A stretch of DNA of 64,000 nt, taken from Alphaproteobacteria bacterium UBA7691 (GTDB lineage: Bacteria; Pseudomonadota; Alphaproteobacteria; Ferrovibrionales; Ferrovibrionaceae). The notes below the pieces were generated by a model that saw nothing but the letters and a program-made list of their open reading frames with translations, was not told where the DNA came from and made no database searches. Of this stretch, positions 51,458-60,081 are shown piece by piece; position 1 is the stretch's first letter, and each line of letters starts with the position of its first letter. The translations under genes and the position numbers were made by a program. The stretch covers positions 750 to 64,749 of the forward strand of contig DLGP01000056.1 of the NCBI GenBank assembly GCA_002482765.1, in the 5' to 3' direction.

Positions 51458-52337
51458 GCACACCCCACAGAACACCGCCCAGCACCAGCAGGATCGAGGC
51501 CGCCTCCAGCGCATTTGGCCCGCGCCCTTCATAGAGAAAGCTGAACAGCAGCACGAACAGGGTTTCCGTCACCATGAGCTGACCGGCCAAGGCCATCGGC
51601 AGGCGCGAGGAAGCCAGGTTCCAGGCCCAGTTGGCGCCCCAGGCCGAGCCGAGGCCGGTGAGCAGGGCGCAAACCAGCAGCCAGAGCCAGGCTTGCGGCG
51701 CGCTGGGCAAGGCCGGCTCAAACGGCAGCAGCAGGGCCAGGCTGGGCAGCAAAGCCAGGCAGCCCAGGCCAACCAGCGAGGCCCAGTCGCGCAATGGCAG
51801 ATCGGGATGCTGTGCCAGATAGCGCGCATTGAGCAGGGCATAAAGATTCCAGCTCAGCAAAGCGCCAAAGGCGGCGGCCAGGCCCCAGAGATCGGGATGC
51901 AGGCCACTTTGCAGCGCCGGCCATTGCAGCAGCAGCAGGCCGCCGAGGATCGCCAGCAGGGCCGGCGCCAGGCGGCGCAACAGCCGCGCCCGGCCAAGCT
52001 TGTGGCCAAACAGCACGGCGGAAAGCGGCACCGTCACCGGCAGGCAGCCCAGCACCAGGGCGGTAAGCGCCGCGCCGGTGCGCTGCACCGCCACCACCAT
52101 CAGCAGGGCGCAGAACAGATTGCCAAACCAGGCCATCAGCAGCAGGCCGCGCCAATGCTGCGCCAGCAAGGCGCGCCAGGGCCGGCCCACCAGCAGCAGG
52201 GCCGAGAGCAGGCCATAAACCAGATAGCGGCTGGCGGTGATCGCCGCCGCGCCAAAATCCGGCAGCAATACCGGCGTGATGAAGGTGAGCGCCCAAAGCG
52301 CGCCAGCCGCCAGGCTGGCCAGAAGTCCGATTCCCAT
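51426..52337 (-). CDS. EamA/DMT-family transporter
   Basis: 303 residues with about ten hydrophobic helices in two EamA halves. 'GALWALTFITPVLL' starts the first half and 'WGLAAAFGALLSWNLYALLN' the second. Such permeases move metabolites or amino-acid-like compounds across the inner membrane. The ATG at 52337 (MGIGLL) is chosen because earlier starts would add a non-hydrophobic tail. Confidence 0.82.
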   Translation of the reverse strand: MGIGLLASLAAGALWALTFITPVLLPDFGAAAITASRYLVYGLLSALLLVGRPWRALLAQHWRGLLLMAWFGNLFCALLMVVAVQRTGAALTALVLGCLPVTVPLSAVLFGHKLGRARLLRRLAPALLAILGGLLLLQWPALQSGLHPDLWGLAAAFGALLSWNLYALLNARYLAQHPDLPLRDWASLVGLGCLALLPSLALLLPFEPALPSAPQAWLWLLVCALLTGLGSAWGANWAWNLASSRLPMALAGQLMVTETLFVLLFSFLYEGRGPNALEAASILLVLGGVLWGVRALRPAQPAQ

Positions 52338-52380
52338 CGCGCCGGTATAAAGCTTTTGCGGCTGCCAAAATACCGTCGGC

Positions 52381-52797
52381 TCAGCCCAGCCGGCTGGTGA
52401 CGGTGCCATCAGCCACGATGTTGCCGGCGATGTCGCGCACCGTGATGCGGCTTACCACCAGCGCCTTGCCGCGTTTCAGCACCTGGGCCTCGGCGCGGAT
52501 TTCCACCCCCTTGACGGGGCCGAGATAATTCACCACCAGCGAAGCCGTGGCGGCGCGGTTCTGGCTTTCCGCCGGCGCATTGGATAGCGCCGCGCTCATG
52601 CCGGCCACATCGATCAGCGTGGCAATGGCGCCGCCATGCACCATGTCGCCCACCGTGACATTGCCGGGCTGGAATGGCAGGCCCAGCACCATCCGATCCG
52701 GCGCCAGTTCCACCAGCGTGAGGCCGAGGCGGTCGCCCAGCGGCGAATGGATCAGCAATTGTTCGATGCGGGCGGCAATCTCGGGGGCGACGGGCAT
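52381..52797 (-). CDS. PaaI-family hotdog thioesterase
   Basis: 138 residues. 'VTVGDMVHGGAIATLIDVAG' carries the HGG-x-D-like hotdog active-site pattern, and 'ATASLVVNYLGPVKG' the second strand motif. It probably hydrolyses acyl-CoA or aryl-CoA thioesters in the cytosol. It lies between two minus-strand genes with short gaps and may be co-transcribed with the alpha/beta hydrolase. Confidence 0.85.
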   Translation of the reverse strand: MPVAPEIAARIEQLLIHSPLGDRLGLTLVELAPDRMVLGLPFQPGNVTVGDMVHGGAIATLIDVAGMSAALSNAPAESQNRAATASLVVNYLGPVKGVEIRAEAQVLKRGKALVVSRITVRDIAGNIVADGTVTSRLG

Positions 52798-52853
52798 TGT
52801 TCACTCCGGCATGATTATCTGCCCAGTCTGCCGGCTTGGGCGCCGCAAGTCGA

Positions 52854-53729
52854 TTACCTGGCGGGTAAGGCGGCGCTGGCGAGCCAATCCAGCAGCGTAT
52901 CCCAATGCTGCACCGGCATGGCGCGGTGGAACAGGCCGAAATGCCCCAGTTTCGGCAGGCCCCAATCGGCCGGGGCAATATGGCGGCGTTCAATCCGCGC
53001 TGCCGGGTAATAGCCGAGCAGCGCATCCACGGCGGCTTTCGGCGCAATCGGATCGTCGCTGAAGCTAAGCGAGAGAAGCGGCGCTTTGAGCAAGGCATTA
53101 TACGGCCGGAGCGGCGCGCCGGCGGCATCCGAAATATAATGCCGCGAGCGGCCCCAGCGCGCCCATTGCAGCGCCACGCCGGGCGGCAGCGGCTCGCCGC
53201 CAAACAGCGCACCGGGCATCCGGCCATAAAGCCGGGTGAGCAGCGGGATCAGCAGATGCCACAGCAGAAACATGCGCAGGCGCGGCCAGCCCGCCGGCCA
53301 GTGGCGCCAATGGCCGCTCTGGCTGGCCACCAGCAACGCTGCGGCATAATCCGCCGCCTGCGGCGTGAGGCCGAGAATCTGGCCGCCGAAGGAATGCCCG
53401 ATCACGCAGAGCCGGCAGCCTGGATGGTTTTGCCGGAGCCAAGCGCCCGCGGCGGCGGCATCCAGTTCGGCCCAATCCAGCATGGTGCATTGCGCAACCC
53501 GGCCGCTGTTTGACTGGCCGATGCCGCGATAATCATAACTCAGCACGGCAAAGCCGCGCCCGGCGGCGTGGCGCGCAAAGGCATCATAAAAGCGGCGCGG
53601 CACGGCGGTGGCCGAATTGATCTGCAAGGCCAGGCCAAGCGGCGGCGCCATTGCCGCCGGGGCATAATGGCTGGCGGCCAGCAACTGGCCATCGGCGGCG
53701 GTGAGGGTGATGCTTTCAGGATCGCTCAT
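52854..53729 (-). CDS. Alpha/beta hydrolase (COG4757-like)
   Basis: 291 residues. 'VLSYDYRGIGQS' and the nucleophile elbow 'VIGHSFGGQILGL' (Ser113) are clear; a late 'LGHFGLFH' may supply the histidine. 'QINSATAVPRRFYDAFARH' near the N-terminus fits the COG4757 group of predicted esterases. No signal peptide. Substrate unknown. Confidence 0.82.
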   Translation of the reverse strand: MSDPESITLTAADGQLLAASHYAPAAMAPPLGLALQINSATAVPRRFYDAFARHAAGRGFAVLSYDYRGIGQSNSGRVAQCTMLDWAELDAAAAGAWLRQNHPGCRLCVIGHSFGGQILGLTPQAADYAAALLVASQSGHWRHWPAGWPRLRMFLLWHLLIPLLTRLYGRMPGALFGGEPLPPGVALQWARWGRSRHYISDAAGAPLRPYNALLKAPLLSLSFSDDPIAPKAAVDALLGYYPAARIERRHIAPADWGLPKLGHFGLFHRAMPVQHWDTLLDWLASAALPAR

Positions 53730-53769
53730 GCGCCACAGACTGGCGAAAAAACCGGCTGCCCGGCAAACG

Positions 53770-54708
53770 CTAATTGCCGCCCTTCGCCTGAAGCTGCTTC
53801 ATCTGGCTATCAGCCTGGCCGAGCAGATTGACCAGCCAGTCGCGCAACGCTTTCAGGCGCGGCCGATCCGCTTCGGCGCGGCGGCAGACAAACCAGTAGG
53901 CATAATTCTCTGACAGCGCCAGGCCAAACGGCATCACCAGGCGTTTCTCGGCCAGGCGCGGCGCCAGCAGCGGCACCACGCCGAGTGTGACGCCGATGCC
54001 ACGTTCGGCGGCATCAATCGCCTGCTGCATGTTATCCACCCAGATTTCGCGCTTCGGCTTCAAGCCGGCCACGCCGGCCGCCGCCAGCCAGCGGTTCCAG
54101 GCTTCTGGCAGATAGCTGAGATGAATCAGCGTCTGATCGCGCAGATCACGCGGCCGCGCCAAAGGCCGCACAGCGCCACGCGCCTGCAACAAGCGCGGCG
54201 CCGCTACCGGCGTTACCGAGATGCCGGTGAGCCGGGTGGCGCTGAGGCCGGCCCAGCGGCCATGGCCCCAGCGGATCGCCGCATCCACCGGGTCGCGGGC
54301 AAAATCGGCATTCCGCTGGGTCGATTCAACATAGAGCCGCAGCCCGGGCTGGGTGTCGAGGAAACTTTCCAGATTGGGGATCAGCCAGCTTGCGGCAATG
54401 AACGGCACGGCGGAAACCCGCAATTCATCGCCCTGGCTCGGCGCCCGGATCCGTGCCGAGGCGCGCGACACCTCGTCGAAGGCACGTCGCACGCTGCCAA
54501 AATAATCCTGGCCGGCTTCGGTGAAGCGGATTTCACGATTGAGGCGGCGGAACAGCGGCTGGCCGAGATGGCGCTCCAGCGCCTTGACGCGATGGCTGAT
54601 CGCCGAGGGCGTCAGGTTCAGTTCCTGCGCCGCCGCCTTGAAGCTCATATGGCGGGCGGCGGCATCGAAGGCTTCCAGGGCAAGCAGGGGCGGCAGGCGC
54701 TTCATCAT
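53770..54708 (-). CDS. LysR-family regulator, GcvA-like
   Basis: 312 residues. The winged HTH 'LNLTPSAISHRVKALE' at about 30-45 and the N-terminus 'RLPPLLALEAFDAAARHMSF' are typical of the GcvA group. The effector domain (about 95-300) contains 'SWLIPNLESFLDTQPGLRLY' and 'AAERGIGVTLGVVPLL'. No divergent target is adjacent, since folD lies upstream on the same strand. The ligand is unknown. The C-terminal tail is Gln/Lys-rich. Confidence 0.87.
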   Translation of the reverse strand: MMKRLPPLLALEAFDAAARHMSFKAAAQELNLTPSAISHRVKALERHLGQPLFRRLNREIRFTEAGQDYFGSVRRAFDEVSRASARIRAPSQGDELRVSAVPFIAASWLIPNLESFLDTQPGLRLYVESTQRNADFARDPVDAAIRWGHGRWAGLSATRLTGISVTPVAAPRLLQARGAVRPLARPRDLRDQTLIHLSYLPEAWNRWLAAAGVAGLKPKREIWVDNMQQAIDAAERGIGVTLGVVPLLAPRLAEKRLVMPFGLALSENYAYWFVCRRAEADRPRLKALRDWLVNLLGQADSQMKQLQAKGGN

Positions 54709-54776
54709 CGCACCAGCTTAGCCGGGTTCACCCGAAACGGAAGCCTGTCGTGGCGTCAGCTACCGTGGCGGCAGGG

Positions 54777-55652
54777 CTATAATGTGATCCCGAGGCGGCG
54801 GCAGGCGGCGGTGAGCGTGTTGCCGAGCAGGCAGGCGGTGGTCATCAGGCCGACACCGCCCGGCACCGGGGTGATAGCCGAGGCGACTTCAACGGCGGAA
54901 GCAAAATGCACATCGCCGACCAGCCGGGTTTTGCCATCTTCCCGGGGGATGCGGTTGATGCCGACATCGATCACCACCGCGCCGCGCTTGAGCCATTCGC
55001 CGCGCACCATCTCGGGCCGGCCCACGGCAGCCACCACAATATCGGCGGCGGCGCATAGCCCGGGCAGGTCGCGGCTGCGTGAATGCGCCACCGTCACCGT
55101 GGCCGAGGCGCCGATCAGCAGGGCCGCCATCGGCCGGCCGACCAGGATCGAGCGCCCGATCACCAGCGCATTGGCGCCGGCCAGCGCCACGCCGACCTTT
55201 TCCAGCATGATCATGCAGCCTTTGGGCGTGCACGGCACCAGGGCTTCCATACCCTGGGCCAGCATGCCGGCATTGACCGGATGCAGGCCATCCACATCCT
55301 TGGCCGGGTCAATCGCCTCAATGATGCGCTGGGTGTCGATATGGCCGGGCAACGGCATCTGCACCAGGATGCCATCCACCAGCGGATCGGCATTGAGCCG
55401 CGCCACCACGCCGAGCAGATCGGCCTGGCTGGTTTCGGCCGGCAGCTTGATTTCGGTTGAGACCATGCCGGCCTCGCGGGTCAGCACGCCCTTGTTGCGG
55501 ACATAGACCTGGCTGGCCGGGTCGTCGCCCACCAGCACCACGGTGAGGCCCGGCACGCGGCCGGTGCGGGCCTGGAACAGCGGCACTTTCGCTGCCACTT
55601 CGGCGCGGATTTCGGCGGCAATCGGTTTGCCTTCGATCAGGGTGGCTGTCAT
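54777..55652 (-). CDS. folD: Bifunctional methylenetetrahydrofolate dehydrogenase/cyclohydrolase
   Basis: 291 residues. '[15 protein letters not shown]' (with the catalytic lysine), '[15 protein letters not shown]' and '[16 protein letters not shown]' are the FolD signatures. It interconverts 5,10-methylene- and 10-formyl-tetrahydrofolate in one-carbon metabolism. Its ATG overlaps the preceding DUF167 stop as ATGA, making a yggT-DUF167-folD operon. Confidence 0.94.
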   Translation of the reverse strand: MTATLIEGKPIAAEIRAEVAAKVPLFQARTGRVPGLTVVLVGDDPASQVYVRNKGVLTREAGMVSTEIKLPAETSQADLLGVVARLNADPLVDGILVQMPLPGHIDTQRIIEAIDPAKDVDGLHPVNAGMLAQGMEALVPCTPKGCMIMLEKVGVALAGANALVIGRSILVGRPMAALLIGASATVTVAHSRSRDLPGLCAAADIVVAAVGRPEMVRGEWLKRGAVVIDVGINRIPREDGKTRLVGDVHFASAVEVASAITPVPGGVGLMTTACLLGNTLTAACRRLGITL

Positions 55653-55999
55653 GTCACGCTTCCTTCATCATCACAAATCGCCTCGGCGGCAAGCCAAGCG
55701 TCCAGCCGCTGGCGCCATTCGGCCGCAGCACCGGCCAGCGCCACCTGCTTGTGGCGGTCGGTCTCGCCGGCAGCCAGCCGCAGCAGCCCCGCCGCCACGC
55801 CCAGCCGCTTGGCCAGCAGCTTGAGCAAGGCTGTGTTGGCCCTGCCCTTTTCCGGCACGGCGGTGACGCTGACCGCCAGTTCCATACCGCCGCTGGCGGT
55901 CGGCTTGAGGCCCAGCACGGCGTCGCGTCGCGCCTTCGGCGTCAGCCGCACCAGCAGGCGCATTTCGCCGCCGATTTCGGCATAGGGCTTGGCGCTCAA
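55649..55999 (-). CDS. DUF167/UPF0235 (YggU-like) protein
   Basis: 116 residues if translated from the TTG at 55999, which has GAGGG upstream and keeps the family's short N-terminal strand. An ATG at 55963 would cut 12 residues. '[18 protein letters not shown]', '[19 protein letters not shown]' and '[13 protein letters not shown]' match the family. Function is unproven; yggU commonly follows yggT, as here (5-base gap). Confidence 0.82.
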   Translation of the reverse strand: MSAKPYAEIGGEMRLLVRLTPKARRDAVLGLKPTASGGMELAVSVTAVPEKGRANTALLKLLAKRLGVAAGLLRLAAGETDRHKQVALAGAAAEWRQRLDAWLAAEAICDDEGSVT

Positions 56000-56004
56000 A
56001 TCCC

Positions 56005-56295
56005 TCAGAGCAGCGCCCGGGCCAGATCCTGCACCAGCAGCCGCTGCACAAACATCAGCAGCAGGATCAGCAGCACCGGCGAGATATCCAGGCCGCCCAG
56101 ATTGGGCATCACGCGGCGGATCGGCCGCAAGGCCGGCTCGGTCACCCGGTAGAGGAAATCGCCGAGCAGATAGACAAAGCGGTTGCGGGTGTTGATCACG
56201 TTGAAGGCGACCAGCCAGCTCAGGATCGCGGAGGCGATCAGCAACCAGATATAGAGGCTGATCAGGGTGTCGATCAGCCAGATAAAGGCATACAT
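56005..56295 (-). CDS. YggT-family membrane protein
   Basis: 96 residues, two hydrophobic segments. '[20 protein letters not shown]' and '[20 protein letters not shown]' with '[19 protein letters not shown]' are the characteristic YggT parts. Proteins of this family help membrane or division-site organisation in several bacteria. AAGGAG lies before the ATG at 56295. The reading frame continues upstream through the antisense of the tRNA, which is not coding. Confidence 0.88.
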   Translation of the reverse strand: MYAFIWLIDTLISLYIWLLIASAILSWLVAFNVINTRNRFVYLLGDFLYRVTEPALRPIRRVMPNLGGLDISPVLLILLLMFVQRLLVQDLARALL

Positions 56296-56508
56296 CGAAG
56301 CTCCTTCGCGCTGCGGGCGCCGCGGTGGCGCCGGTGATTTCAGGCCAGAGTGATACCGGCTGGCGCCAGCCCTGGCAACCATATGCCGCGCCCGGCGCCC
56401 GGCCGGACCTGCATTTTCCGCAAACCGGCGGTGGACAAAGCCGCCAAGCTTGGCTACAAGCATGCCGCCCGGTTGGCTGCAAGGCCGCCGTGCGCAGATT
56501 ATCGCGCT
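56296..56508. other. Gap between yggT and tRNA-Ala
   Basis: 213 bases that must carry the divergent promoters of the yggT operon and of the tRNA. No clear sigma-70 boxes stand out and no convincing gene is present. Confidence 0.4.
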
Positions 56509-56584
56509 GGGGCCGTAGCTCAGATGGGAGAGCGCCTCGTTCGCAATGAGGAGGTCAGGGGTTCGATTCCCCTCGGCTCCACCA
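56509..56584 (+). tRNA. tRNA-Ala (anticodon CGC)
   Basis: 76 nt including an encoded CCA. The acceptor stem GGGGCCG/CGGCTCC contains the G3-U70 pair that identifies alanine tRNA. The anticodon loop is TTCGCAA with anticodon CGC for GCG codons, and the T-loop GTTCGATTC is normal. There is no intron or attachment-site duplication that I can see, and no integrase gene follows it. Confidence 0.95.
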
Positions 56585-56836
56585 ATTCCAGCGCGATTGA
56601 TCATCACCGCCTTAGCTAAATTCAGCCACAGCTAAAAGCCGGCCGGCAGCCGAGCCTTCACGCTTGGTTCCAACTGGCGTCTGCCTTTGCGCGCCTTGGC
56701 CTGCATGTCGGCCAGCACGGCGCTGCGCTCGAACATGCCGATAACCAGCTTTTTCGGGCAGAGCCGAGCCTCTTGCGCAGCCATCTTCAGGCGAGCTATT
56801 TATCCAGCCAGCAACCTTTGACATAGATGGAGCCGG
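56585..56836. other. Gap after tRNA-Ala
   Basis: 252 bases. The minus strand has a 50-codon frame (56632-56784) without ribosome site or recognisable similarity, possibly a remnant. GGAGCCGG just before 56837 is the ribosome site of the DoxX-like gene. No direct repeat of the tRNA 3' end was found. Confidence 0.4.
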
Positions 56837-57253
56837 GTGCTGGCCACCAATCTTATCGCCGCCCTGCCGCGTGTGCTGCTCGGCCTGATCTTCCTGGCCG
56901 GGGCGCTGGATGGCTTTTGGTTCATTTTCACCGGCCAGCATGCCATCCACCCGCCCACCTCGGATGCCGGGCTGGCCTTTGAGGCGGCGCTGAAAGCCAC
57001 CGGGTTTTTCTGGCCGCTGATGAAAAGTGTCGAACTGATGGCGGCTCTGTGCCTGCTGAGCAACAAGGCGCCGGCTTTGGGCCTGGCGCTGCTGGCGCCT
57101 TTGCTGGCGGTGATCGTGCTGTTTCACCTTGTGCTTAATCCCGGCGGCATCCCGCTGGCAATCATCCTGATCCTGCTCGGCGGCATTCTGGCCTTCCAGT
57201 ATCGCCGGCGCTTTGCCGGCCTGATCGGTTCGGGCTACCAGCCCGGCAACTGA
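56837..57253 (+). CDS. DoxX-like small membrane protein
   Basis: 138 residues from a GTG start with GGAGCCGG upstream. Four hydrophobic segments: 'VLLGLIFLAGALDGFWFIF' at the N-terminus, 'SVELMAALCLLSN' in the middle and two near the end. Matches the DoxX/SURF4-like pattern of quinone-related or redox membrane proteins; exact role unknown. Convergent with the following methyltransferase-like gene. Confidence 0.78.
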   Translation: MLATNLIAALPRVLLGLIFLAGALDGFWFIFTGQHAIHPPTSDAGLAFEAALKATGFFWPLMKSVELMAALCLLSNKAPALGLALLAPLLAVIVLFHLVLNPGGIPLAIILILLGGILAFQYRRRFAGLIGSGYQPGN

Positions 57254-57256
57254 GCC

Positions 57257-58111
57257 TTACACCGCTTCGGTCAACGCCCGCCGCGCCGCGCCGGGCCTGA
57301 ACAGGAACATCATGGTGCCGCCTGTCAGCCAGTGATTGAACGGCACGACATGGTGCGTTACCGCGGCCAGGCCCTGGCTGCCTGCATAATCGAGCAGCGG
57401 CAGCAGCGGCCAGGGCGAGGCGATGACGGAGCCTGCCGCAAGCCTCGGCTGCAAGGCGGCAAGCTGGCGGGCAACATGGCCCGGATCGCTGGTGGTTTCA
57501 TGCAGGAACAGATCGATCTGGCGCTCCGACCGGGCCAGCACCTGCTCGGAATCGCCATATACCAGATCGCCGCGATAGCCCGGATACAGGCGCCAGAGAA
57601 ACGCATCGCGCGCCGGATTATTCTCGATTCCGAGATAGTCGCCGGGCTGGCCCTCCGCCGCATTACGCTCCAGCGCCCGCAGGATCATGGCGGCGCCAAA
57701 GCCATGCCGCACACCAGCCTCGACAACAAAACCGGGCCGGATGGCGCGGATCAGCAGGTAATACGCCAAACGATGACCCCAGCGATATTCCGGATCAACC
57801 AAAGCCTGCCGGTGCTGGGCAAGCAAGGCCTCCTGGCAGTAATGCTGAAAATCCGCATCAGCCAGCAATTCCTCACGATAACGCAGTATCCCGGGCAGGC
57901 TGTGGCCGGTGATGGTTGCGATTATTGCGCATAGAACCCGCTCATTTTCCGGCGTGGTGTGGAAACTCTCCACCCCCGGTTCATAAGAGCGGAACAGCCA
58001 GACCAGGGCCAACCGAAGGCGTGGGCCGAAACCGCGCAGGATCACCAGCAGGCGCGGCGCAAATAGCAGGAGGCGTCCCAGCGGCCCGCTGGCAAGGGTT
58101 TTCATAAGCAT
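57257..58111 (-). CDS. Class I SAM-dependent methyltransferase-like protein
   Basis: 284 residues. A basic, partly hydrophobic N-terminus precedes a Rossmann domain with the motif I-like 'FVVEAGVRHGFGAAMILRAL', 'DYLGIENNPA' as the acidic second strand, and 'IDLFLHETTSDPGHVARQL'. It resembles the Methyltransf_24 group that includes sugar or small-molecule O-methyltransferases. No partner gene suggests the substrate. Confidence 0.65.
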   Translation of the reverse strand: MLMKTLASGPLGRLLLFAPRLLVILRGFGPRLRLALVWLFRSYEPGVESFHTTPENERVLCAIIATITGHSLPGILRYREELLADADFQHYCQEALLAQHRQALVDPEYRWGHRLAYYLLIRAIRPGFVVEAGVRHGFGAAMILRALERNAAEGQPGDYLGIENNPARDAFLWRLYPGYRGDLVYGDSEQVLARSERQIDLFLHETTSDPGHVARQLAALQPRLAAGSVIASPWPLLPLLDYAGSQGLAAVTHHVVPFNHWLTGGTMMFLFRPGAARRALTEAV

Positions 58112-58285
58112 GGTCAGCCCCGAAGATATTTAGAAAAATATACCCGCTGAGCTAGCAAGGCAATAAATATTATCTTGCTGAAGTTTTGACCTGACAAAGC
58201 CGGTTGCCGCTTGCGCTAGATCAACGCCACCCAGGCCGGCAGCCGGCATAATCGCCGCATAAACCTTGCGCGCGCGCCGGAGCCA

Positions 58286-58873
58286 ATGATGCCCACTGCC
58301 AGCCTGACCCTGCCAAGCAACAACCTGCATGCCAATCCGGTGCTGCATGCCGCTTTGCTCTATTGGCTCAGCCTGCCGAAAGCGCATGACGAGGCCTTGC
58401 CGGATTTCCTGCATATCGACGCAGAAGCGATTCCGCATGACATCCTGCCGCATCTGCTGATCGCCGAGATGAGCAACGCGGATTTTGACCATGGCCATTA
58501 CCTGCTGGCCGGCACCGAGATCAAACGCTGGTTCCGCCTGCCGCCCGAGGGGCTGGATGTGGACCATGCGGCGCGTATCACCCCGGCCGGCTATATCGAC
58601 CATATGTATGAAATCGCCCGCGACCTGGTAGCGCGCCGCATGCCGCTGCATGTGCAGACCAAATTTCATCAGCCGCATCAGCCGCCGGTGATATCCGAAA
58701 GTGTGGTGATGCCGCTGACCCGCGGCGGCGACCAGGTGGAATGTGTGATGATCGTGCAGGTGTTTCACAGCCCCGGCGCCACAGCCAATGCGCCCGCGCC
58801 CGAGCCGCATGCCCTGCTGCCGCCGGGCGCCGATGTGATGGTGGAATACAGCCCGATCCGCCCGGCCTATTGA
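58286..58873 (+). CDS. PAS-like domain protein
   Basis: 195 residues. 'GHYLLAGTEIKRWFRLPPEG' in the middle and 'GDQVECVMIVQVFHS' near the end follow the stand-alone PAS_5-type sensory proteins common in Rhodospirillales relatives. No output domain. It may bind a small ligand or interact with a kinase elsewhere. Upstream lies a 174-base AT-rich gap. Confidence 0.65.
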   Translation: MMPTASLTLPSNNLHANPVLHAALLYWLSLPKAHDEALPDFLHIDAEAIPHDILPHLLIAEMSNADFDHGHYLLAGTEIKRWFRLPPEGLDVDHAARITPAGYIDHMYEIARDLVARRMPLHVQTKFHQPHQPPVISESVVMPLTRGGDQVECVMIVQVFHSPGATANAPAPEPHALLPPGADVMVEYSPIRPAY

Positions 58874-60081
58874 GCGCGCTGCACAGCCCGGCCCGCCGCC
58901 TGGCCGGATGCCCAGGCCCATTGAAAATTGAAGCCGCCGAGATGGCCGGTGACATCCACCACCTCGCCGATGCAATAGAGCCCCGGCACCGTCCGCGCCA
59001 TCATGCTCTGGGATGATAACCCGGCGGTATCGACGCCGCCGAGTGTCACTTCCGCCGTGCGATAACCTTCATGCCCGGCCGGCAGCAGGCGCCATTGTTT
59101 CAGCGCGTCGGCAGCCAAGCGCAGCCGCGCATCGCTGAGATCAGCCAGCCGCATGGCGGCATCATCGCCGGCGCGGAACAAAGCCAGGCGGCGCGGCAGC
59201 CATTGCCCGATTGCCGTGGCCAATTCCTGTTTCGGCGTTTCACGCCGCGCCTGTTTCAGCGCCGCCAGCACATCCTGCTCCGGCGCCAGATCGGCCACTA
59301 TCGCTTCGCCCGCGCGCCAATAGGAAGAAATCTGCAACACCGCCGGGCCGCTGAGGCCGCGATGGGTGAAGAGCAGGGCTTCGCGGAAGCGCGTCTTGCC
59401 GCAGCTCAGAACACTATCCGGCACCGCCAGCCCGGCCAGGGCGCGCAAAGGCTCCAGTTCCTCGGGCGCGAAGGTGAGCGGCACCAGTCCAGCGCGGGTG
59501 GGCACCAGATTGAGGCCGAATTGCGTGGCGATGCGATAACCCAGGCCGCTGGCGCCAAGCTTGGGGATGGAAAGCCCGCCGGTGGCCACCACCAATTGCG
59601 GCGCCGCATAATGGCTCAAATCGGTGCTGACCTGATAACCCGCGCCATCATGCGCCACGGCGGCAATGGTTTCGCCCAGGCGCAGCACCACGCCGCCTTT
59701 GTCACATTCCGCCAGCAGCATGGCGACGATCTGCCGCGCCGAGCCGTCGCAGAAAAGCTGGCCCAGGGTTTTTTCATGCCAGGCAATGCCATGCGCTTCC
59801 ACCAGGGCGATAAAATCCTGCGGCGTGTAGCGGCGCAGGGCCGAGGTGCAGAAAGCCGGATTGGCCGAGATGAAATGCCCCGGCGCGGCATTCAGATTAG
59901 TGAAATTGCAGCGCCCGCCGCCGGAAATGCGGATCTTCTCGCCCGGGTTAGCGGCATGATCCAGCAGCAGCACGCGCAGGCCACGCTGCCCGGCCACACC
60001 GGCACACATCAGCCCGGCGCCGCCGGCACCGAGCACGATCACATCATATGACTGCGGGCTGTGCTTCAGGCCGGCGCCCAT
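58867..60081 (-). CDS. FAD-dependent oxidoreductase, HI0933/YhiN family
   Basis: 404 residues. The N-terminal dinucleotide motif 'VIVLGAGGAGLMCA' and the family signature 'GEKIRISGGGRCNFTN' are clear, with 'YCIGEVVDVTGHLGGFNFQW' at the C-terminus. The family binds FAD and probably NAD(P); the reaction is not established. The ATG at 60081 overlaps the end of the mlrC-like gene by 16 bases, so they are co-transcribed. Confidence 0.87.
   Translation of the reverse strand: MGAGLKHSPQSYDVIVLGAGGAGLMCAGVAGQRGLRVLLLDHAANPGEKIRISGGGRCNFTNLNAAPGHFISANPAFCTSALRRYTPQDFIALVEAHGIAWHEKTLGQLFCDGSARQIVAMLLAECDKGGVVLRLGETIAAVAHDGAGYQVSTDLSHYAAPQLVVATGGLSIPKLGASGLGYRIATQFGLNLVPTRAGLVPLTFAPEELEPLRALAGLAVPDSVLSCGKTRFREALLFTHRGLSGPAVLQISSYWRAGEAIVADLAPEQDVLAALKQARRETPKQELATAIGQWLPRRLALFRAGDDAAMRLADLSDARLRLAADALKQWRLLPAGHEGYRTAEVTLGGVDTAGLSSQSMMARTVPGLYCIGEVVDVTGHLGGFNFQWAWASGQAAGRAVQRAQ

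Noticed and set aside
56296..56607. An N-terminal extension of YggT reading [18 protein letters not shown]
   Set aside because: This is the antisense translation of tRNA-Ala, a common false annotation. The true YggT start at 56295 has a good ribosome site.
56632..56784. A 50-codon minus-strand gene after the tRNA
   Set aside because: No ribosome site, promoter or recognisable similarity. It could be a remnant but cannot be supported as a gene.
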